NCBI GenBank assembly: GCA_944381625.1
Contig: CALWLW010000002.1
Span: 124,001-188,000, forward strand
Origin: an uncultured Lachnoclostridium sp.
GTDB lineage: Bacteria; Bacillota; Clostridia; Lachnospirales; Lachnospiraceae
Length of the DNA stretch: 64,000 bases
Reading direction: 5' to 3'
The position numbers and the translations under genes were made by a program. How positions within the stretch are numbered: position 1 is the first letter of the stretch; every line of letters starts with the position of its first letter. This document shows positions 59,538 to 64,000 of this stretch, in pieces. Under the pieces are notes generated by a model. That model did no database searches. It worked only from the letters and a program-made list of their open reading frames with translations, and was not told the origin of the DNA.

Positions 59538-60329
59538 ATGGAAGCCTATACAGGATTTGCGGAGGTGTACGACCTTTTTATGGACAATGTCCCGTATGAA
59601 CAGTGGGCGGAATACATTGCAGGCCTGCTGGGAGAATACGGGATTCGGGACGGCCTGGTGCTGGATCTGGGATGCGGCACGGGCACCATGACCGAACTTT
59701 TGGCCGGAGCCGGGTATGATATGATCGGCATCGACTGCTCGGAGGAGATGCTGGAGGAGGCTCTGGAGAAAAGAGAGGCGTCCAGACAGGACATCCTGTA
59801 TCTCTGCCAGGATATGCGGGAGTTTGAACTGTATGGTACGGTGCGGGCCATCGTCTGCGTCTGCGATTCCATGAACTATATTCTGGAGGAGGAAGAGGTG
59901 CTGGGGATCCTGACCTCGGCGGCGCGCAATTACCTGGATTACGGGGGCCTTTTTATCTTCGACCTGAATACGGAATATAAATACCGGGAGCTCCTGGGAG
60001 AGCAGACGATTGCGGAGAACCGGGAGGAAGGAAGCTTTATCTGGGAAAACTATTATGATGAGGACGCCCGGATCAACGAATACCAGCTCACGCTTTTCGT
60101 GCGGGAAGAGGAGGGGCTCTACCGGAAATACGAAGAGAACCATTACCAAAAGGCGTACAGCCTGGAGACCATACAGGGGCTTGTGGAGCGTTCCGGGCTT
60201 AAGCTCCTGCACATTTATGACGCGTTTACCAGAGAGCCGGCCAGGGAAGATTCGGAGCGGGTCTATGTGGTATGCCAGAGAGAAGCGCTGGACGCAGGCG
60301 CCGGGGAGAACGGCGGCAAAGACAGATAA
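59538..60329 (+). CDS. Class I SAM-dependent methyltransferase
   Basis: The protein has 263 residues from the ATG at 59538, which has GGGAGGAGG upstream (the frame is open to 59478, but that start lies inside the terminator). The SAM-binding motif is VLDLGCGTGTMTELL (about 41-55) with GIDCSEEML and a Pro-less motif CVCDSMNYI. The substrate is unknown. It is followed by hslO after 12 bases and may be co-transcribed. Confidence 0.87.
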   Translation: MEAYTGFAEVYDLFMDNVPYEQWAEYIAGLLGEYGIRDGLVLDLGCGTGTMTELLAGAGYDMIGIDCSEEMLEEALEKREASRQDILYLCQDMREFELYGTVRAIVCVCDSMNYILEEEEVLGILTSAARNYLDYGGLFIFDLNTEYKYRELLGEQTIAENREEGSFIWENYYDEDARINEYQLTLFVREEEGLYRKYEENHYQKAYSLETIQGLVERSGLKLLHIYDAFTREPAREDSERVYVVCQREALDAGAGENGGKDR

Positions 60330-60341
60330 GGAGATAAAAAT

Positions 60342-61220
60342 ATGAGAGATTATATGGTGCGGGCAGCGGCGGCGGACGGACAGATCCGCGCGTTTGCAGT
60401 GACCTCCGCCGGTCTGGTGGAGGAGGCGAGAAAAGCTCATGATACCAGCCCGGTGGCGACGGCGGCGCTGGGACGGCTGATGAGCGCCGGAGCCATGATG
60501 GGAGCCATGATGAAAGGGGAGAAAGACCTTTTGACGCTGCAGATCCAGTGCAGCGGACCCATCGGAGGACTGGTGGTGACGGCGGACGCCCATGGAAATG
60601 TGAAAGGTTATGTGCATCACCCGGAGGTGATGCTTCCGCCGAATAAGAACGGCAAACTGGACGTGGGGGGCGCGCTGGGGCTGGGCGTCCTGAGCGTGAT
60701 CCGCGATCTGGGTATGAAAGAACCTTATGTGGGTCAGACAGAGCTGAAGACGGGAGAGATCGCGGAAGATCTGACCTATTATTTCGCCAGCTCCGAGCAG
60801 ACGCCCTCCTCTGTGGGACTGGGCGTGCTGATGAACAGGGACAATACGGTACGGCGGGCGGGAGGCTTTCTGATCCAGCTCATGCCTTTTGCGGAGGAGC
60901 AGACCATTGCCAGGCTGGAACAGAACCTGGCGGGCGTCGCGTCCGTAACCGCCTGTCTGGATCAGGGGGATACGCCGGAGCAGCTTCTGGAAAAACTGCT
61001 GGATGGCCTTTCCCCGGAGTTCCTGGATGAGCAGGACGTGCGTTTCCATTGTAACTGCAGCAGGGAGCGGGTGGAGAAAGCCCTTGTGAGCATCGGGAAA
61101 AAGGAGCTTGCGGAGATGATCCAGGAGGGCAGGCCGGTGGAGGTGAAGTGCCATTTCTGTAATAAAGCCTATGAGTTTAACATGGAAGATCTGAAGAATA
61201 TCATAAAAAGGAGCAGATAA
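60342..61220 (+). CDS. hslO: Hsp33 redox-regulated chaperone
   Basis: The 292-residue protein is of normal length and has the C-terminal Zn/redox switch Cys237-x-Cys239 (HCNCSRER) and Cys270-x2-Cys273 (KCHFCNKAYEF). On oxidation the Zn leaves, disulfides form and the chaperone becomes active in the cytoplasm. It overlaps closely with nadE, which starts one base after its stop, with nadE's ribosome site (AAGGAG) inside the end of hslO. Confidence 0.95.
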   Translation: MRDYMVRAAAADGQIRAFAVTSAGLVEEARKAHDTSPVATAALGRLMSAGAMMGAMMKGEKDLLTLQIQCSGPIGGLVVTADAHGNVKGYVHHPEVMLPPNKNGKLDVGGALGLGVLSVIRDLGMKEPYVGQTELKTGEIAEDLTYYFASSEQTPSSVGLGVLMNRDNTVRRAGGFLIQLMPFAEEQTIARLEQNLAGVASVTACLDQGDTPEQLLEKLLDGLSPEFLDEQDVRFHCNCSRERVEKALVSIGKKELAEMIQEGRPVEVKCHFCNKAYEFNMEDLKNIIKRSR

Positions 61221-61221
61221 G

Positions 61222-63153
61222 ATGCAGTACGGATTTGTGAAAATTGCGGCGGCCGCGCCGAAGATCAGGGTGGCGGATACGGAGTATAACGCGAAGGAAA
61301 TTGTCCGGCTCATGAACGAGGCGCACGAAAACGGCGCGAAGATCGTGGTGTTTCCGGAACTGTGCGTGACCGGGTATACCTGCAGCGACCTGTTTCATCA
61401 GGAACTGCTTCTTGCGGGAGCGCGGCGGGCGCTTGGGGAGATTGTAAAAGCCAGCGAAGGAATGGACGGGCTGTTCTTTGCGGGACTGCCTGTGGAAGTG
61501 GAAGGGAAGCTGTACAATGCGGCGGCCGGGTTTTCCGGCGGGAAGCTCCTGGGGCTTGTGCCCAAGACCCATATCCCCAATTACAGCGAATTCTACGAGA
61601 GACGGCATTTCACCGAAGCCCCGGAAAAGACCAGGCTGATCCGGCTGCCGGAATGGGGTGAGGTGCCCTTTGGCACGGATCAGATATTTGTGTGCGAAGA
61701 ATTCCCGGCGCTGAAGGTGTCGGCGGAGATCTGCGAGGACGTGTGGAGTCCCAATCCGCCCAGTATCCGTCATGCCATGAACGGGGCCACTGTGATTGTG
61801 AACCTGTCCGCCAGCGACGAGATTACGGGAAAAGAGGCTTACCGGAGGGATCTGGTGCGCATGCAGTCGGGCCATCTGGTCTGCGGCTATATCTATGCCA
61901 GCGCAGGGGAGGGAGAATCCTCCACGGACCTGGTGTTCGGCGGCCACCATCTGATCTGTGAAAACGGATCGCTGTTAAAAGAGTCCAGACGGTTCCATAA
62001 TGAGACGGTGTACGCGCAGATCGACGTGGAGCGCCTGATGGGAGAGCGCCGCAGGATTTCCACCTTCCATGTGAGCTGTGACGGAGACGGGTATATTTCC
62101 ACCGCCTTCTCCATCCGCCCGGGTGAAGAGAAACTGGAACGCTTTGTGGACAAGGCTCCCTTTGTGCCGGGGAATCAGGCGGAGAGGGAGAAACGCTGCG
62201 AAGAGATCCTTACCATCCAGACCATGGGGCTGAAAAAGCGCATGGAGCATACCAACTGCAAGAGCGCGGTCATCGGCATCTCCGGCGGGCTGGATTCCAC
62301 GCTGGCGCTGCTTGTGACTGTGCGTGCGGTGGACCGTATGGGTCTGCCCAGGAACTGTATTACGGCGGTGACGATGCCCTGCTTCGGCACCACGGACCGG
62401 ACTTATACCAATGCCTGTGAGCTGACCAGGAGGCTGGGAGCCAATCTCCTGGAGGTAGATATCAAGGAGGCGGTGAAGATCCATTTCCGGGATATCGGGC
62501 AGGATATGGAAAAGCACGACGTGACCTATGAGAACGGCCAGGCCAGAGAGCGTACCCAGGTGCTGATGGATACGGCCAACCGGCTGGGCGGCATGGTGAT
62601 CGGCACCGGGGATATGTCGGAGCTGGCGCTGGGATGGGCCACCTACAATGGGGATCATATGTCCATGTACGGTGTCAACGCGTCGGTGCCCAAGATGTTG
62701 GTACGGCACCTGGTGCGGTATTATGCGGACACCTGCGGAGACGGGAAGCTTTCAGAGATTCTGCTGGATATCCTGGATACGCCGGTCAGCCCGGAGCTTC
62801 TGCCGCCCAAGGACGGGGTGATCGCCCAGAAGACGGAGGATCTGGTGGGACCGTATGAGCTTCACGATTTCTTCCTGTATTACGTATTGCGCTTCGGCTT
62901 CGCGCCGGACAAGATCTATTATCTGGCGCAGTCGGCGTTCAAAGGAGAGTATGAGAACCGGGTTATCCTGAAATGGCTCAATACCTTCTACCGGCGCTTC
63001 TTTGCACAGCAATTTAAGCGCTCCTGCCTGCCGGACGGTCCCAAGGTGGGAACGGTGGCCGTTTCTCCCAGAGGGGATCTGCGCATGCCCAGCGACGCGT
63101 CTGCGCGTCTCTGGCTGGATATGGCGGAAAAACTGATGGAAAAAGATGTATAA
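61222..63153 (+). CDS. nadE: Glutamine-dependent NAD+ synthetase
   Basis: The 643-residue two-domain enzyme has an N-terminal glutamine amidohydrolase of the nitrilase family (Glu46 in FPELCVTGY, Lys115 in VPKTHIPNYS, Cys171 in AEICEDVWSP) and a C-terminal ATP-PPase synthetase domain with SGGLDST (354-360). It turns deamido-NAD into NAD using glutamine nitrogen, the last step of NAD synthesis. The length equals the bacterial glutamine-dependent form. Linked to hslO by one base. Confidence 0.96.
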   Translation: MQYGFVKIAAAAPKIRVADTEYNAKEIVRLMNEAHENGAKIVVFPELCVTGYTCSDLFHQELLLAGARRALGEIVKASEGMDGLFFAGLPVEVEGKLYNAAAGFSGGKLLGLVPKTHIPNYSEFYERRHFTEAPEKTRLIRLPEWGEVPFGTDQIFVCEEFPALKVSAEICEDVWSPNPPSIRHAMNGATVIVNLSASDEITGKEAYRRDLVRMQSGHLVCGYIYASAGEGESSTDLVFGGHHLICENGSLLKESRRFHNETVYAQIDVERLMGERRRISTFHVSCDGDGYISTAFSIRPGEEKLERFVDKAPFVPGNQAEREKRCEEILTIQTMGLKKRMEHTNCKSAVIGISGGLDSTLALLVTVRAVDRMGLPRNCITAVTMPCFGTTDRTYTNACELTRRLGANLLEVDIKEAVKIHFRDIGQDMEKHDVTYENGQARERTQVLMDTANRLGGMVIGTGDMSELALGWATYNGDHMSMYGVNASVPKMLVRHLVRYYADTCGDGKLSEILLDILDTPVSPELLPPKDGVIAQKTEDLVGPYELHDFFLYYVLRFGFAPDKIYYLAQSAFKGEYENRVILKWLNTFYRRFFAQQFKRSCLPDGPKVGTVAVSPRGDLRMPSDASARLWLDMAEKLMEKDV

Positions 63154-63194
63154 GAACTTCTAAAGCAGACCAGAATAAAATAAGGAATTAAAAC

Positions 63195-63242
63195 AGGCCT
63201 CATTCATATATTATAGAAATAATTGAGAAATGAGGTCTTTTT
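63195..63242 (+). terminator. Terminator after nadE that includes the ribosome site of the next gene
   Basis: AGGCCTCATT (63195-63204) pairs with AATGAGGTCT (63229-63238, one G-T pair), followed by TTTT to 63242. The GAGG at 63232-63235 in the right arm is also the ribosome site of the ATG at 63243. Confidence 0.7.
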
Positions 63243-64000
63243 ATGCCTGAGAATGAAGTTATGAACGAGCCTGGGCTGCCGGCTCAGACAGGCCGCCTGC
63301 AGGTGCGGCTGGTGGAAGAGAGCTCCCGCAGGCCGGTGGAGGGAGCCCAGGTCAGCATTACCTACGAAGGAGACCCGGAGAGCGCCGTGAGGCGCTATAC
63401 AACGAACATGTCCGGGATGACGGAACTGATCGAGCTTCCGGCCCCAAACCTGGAGTACAGCACGCAGTTTTCCGAGCCGCAGCCGTATGCGGAGTATACG
63501 GTCCAGGTTCAGGCGGCCGGGTATGAGGACGCGGAGGTGGCCGGGACGGAGATCCTGCCTGGCGTGACGGCGATTCAGGAGATCCGGATGCGCCCGCTGG
63601 CGGGAGGCGTCCTGTTCGACCGGATTGTCATAGGGCCGCATACCCTTTTCGGGGATTATCCTCCGAAGATCGCGGAGTCAGAGATCAAACCGGTGTCTGA
63701 GACGGGGGAGATCGTACTCAGCCGGGTGGTGATCCCGGAATATGTGATTGTACACGACGGGGTTCCCACGGATTCCAGCGCCCAGAATTACTGGGTGCGT
63801 TACCGGGACTATATTAAGAACGTGGCCTCCAGCGAGATTTACGCCACATGGACGGACGCCGCGGTGCGGGCCAATATTCTGGCCATTATGTCGTTTACTC
63901 TGAACCGGGTCTACACAGAATGGTACCGGAATAAGGGATATGATTTTACCATTACATCGTCCACGGCCTTTGACCAGAAATGGATCTACGGCAGGAATAT
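63243..64000 (+). CDS. SpoIID-like domain protein, C-terminus cut by window edge
   Basis: About 252 residues are visible. The N-terminal part (about 15-115) resembles a carboxypeptidase-regulatory-like beta domain (GRLQVRLVEESSRRPVEGAQ, then a YTVQVQAAGYEDAEV end). The C-terminal part has NYWVRYRDYIKNVASSEIYA followed by WTDAAVRANILAIMSFTLNR, in the pattern of SpoIID/LytB proteins. Those act on spore or wall peptidoglycan. There is no signal peptide, so it may work inside the forespore or mother cell. The start is inferred from GAGG eight bases upstream. The gene continues past the window end. Confidence 0.7.
   Translation, partial: MPENEVMNEPGLPAQTGRLQVRLVEESSRRPVEGAQVSITYEGDPESAVRRYTTNMSGMTELIELPAPNLEYSTQFSEPQPYAEYTVQVQAAGYEDAEVAGTEILPGVTAIQEIRMRPLAGGVLFDRIVIGPHTLFGDYPPKIAESEIKPVSETGEIVLSRVVIPEYVIVHDGVPTDSSAQNYWVRYRDYIKNVASSEIYATWTDAAVRANILAIMSFTLNRVYTEWYRNKGYDFTITSSTAFDQKWIYGRN

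Noticed and set aside
1-64000. tRNA, rRNA, CRISPR or intact insertion sequence
   Set aside because: No cloverleaf, rRNA-like stretch, regular spaced repeat or transposase frame was recognised by eye; a tRNA or ncRNA search would be decisive.

Overview
The window reads as a chromosome segment of a moderately GC-rich Clostridia member, most likely a Lachnospiraceae-type gut anaerobe (inferred from gene content; no 16S gene is present). Support comes from the ftsE-ftsX-M23-S41-PBP cell-wall block, a murB-rapZ-whiA-HPr-like order resembling the Bacillus yvc-crh locus, a YesM/YesN two-component pair beside a sugar ABC transporter without its own ATPase, two class A PBPs, strong AGGAGG ribosome sites and a SpoIID-like protein at the right edge. 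I saw no rRNA or tRNA gene, no CRISPR array and no intact insertion sequence.

Layout. 1-6.4 kb: DUF3048 lipoprotein (cut by the edge), an HtrA-type protease, a deletion scar joining remnants of a PucR-type regulator and an NhaC-type antiporter, a URO-D family protein, and an AlbA_2/ATPase protein containing a perfect 24-bp-arm palindrome. 6.6-9.2 kb: ClpX-type unfoldase, short signal-peptidase-II-like protein and two small genes. 9.5-17.6 kb: CdaR-type regulator, ftsEX, M23 activator, S41 protease and class A PBP, a morphogenesis block. 17.6-26.5 kb: YesM/YesN sensor-regulator, sugar ABC transporter, GH127 glycosidase and a cysteine hydrolase, a carbohydrate-use locus. 26.5-29.8 kb: a second class A PBP and a KamA-type radical SAM protein. 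30.1-39.7 kb: a tightly packed co-directional cluster with a possible regulator, a MATE exporter, two tandem NLR-like STAND ATPases with helical repeats, a glycine-zipper protein and two unknown proteins. This cluster is the best candidate for an undescribed system. 39.8-46.3 kb: purine-type permease, membrane-tethered XRE regulator with TraX-like protein, two more MATE exporters and an AraC-GNAT fusion. 46.4-51.2 kb: an AT-rich islet with two tandem paralogues of unknown function, gene scraps, a uvrB remnant and a RhuM-type gene. 51.2-64 kb: uvrB, uvrA, murB, rapZ, whiA, an HPr-like protein lacking His15, a methyltransferase, hslO, nadE and a partial SpoIID-like protein.

Three points stand out. 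The STAND cluster encodes paired NTPases that share a novel-looking N-terminal motif, and one carries a nine-G tract that could slip. The islet before uvrB appears to have separated uvrB from an ancestral SOS-type promoter, which survives next to a decayed uvrB fragment and closely resembles the uvrA promoter. The HPr homologue has Glu at position 15 but keeps Ser46, which points to a regulatory rather than sugar-transport role.
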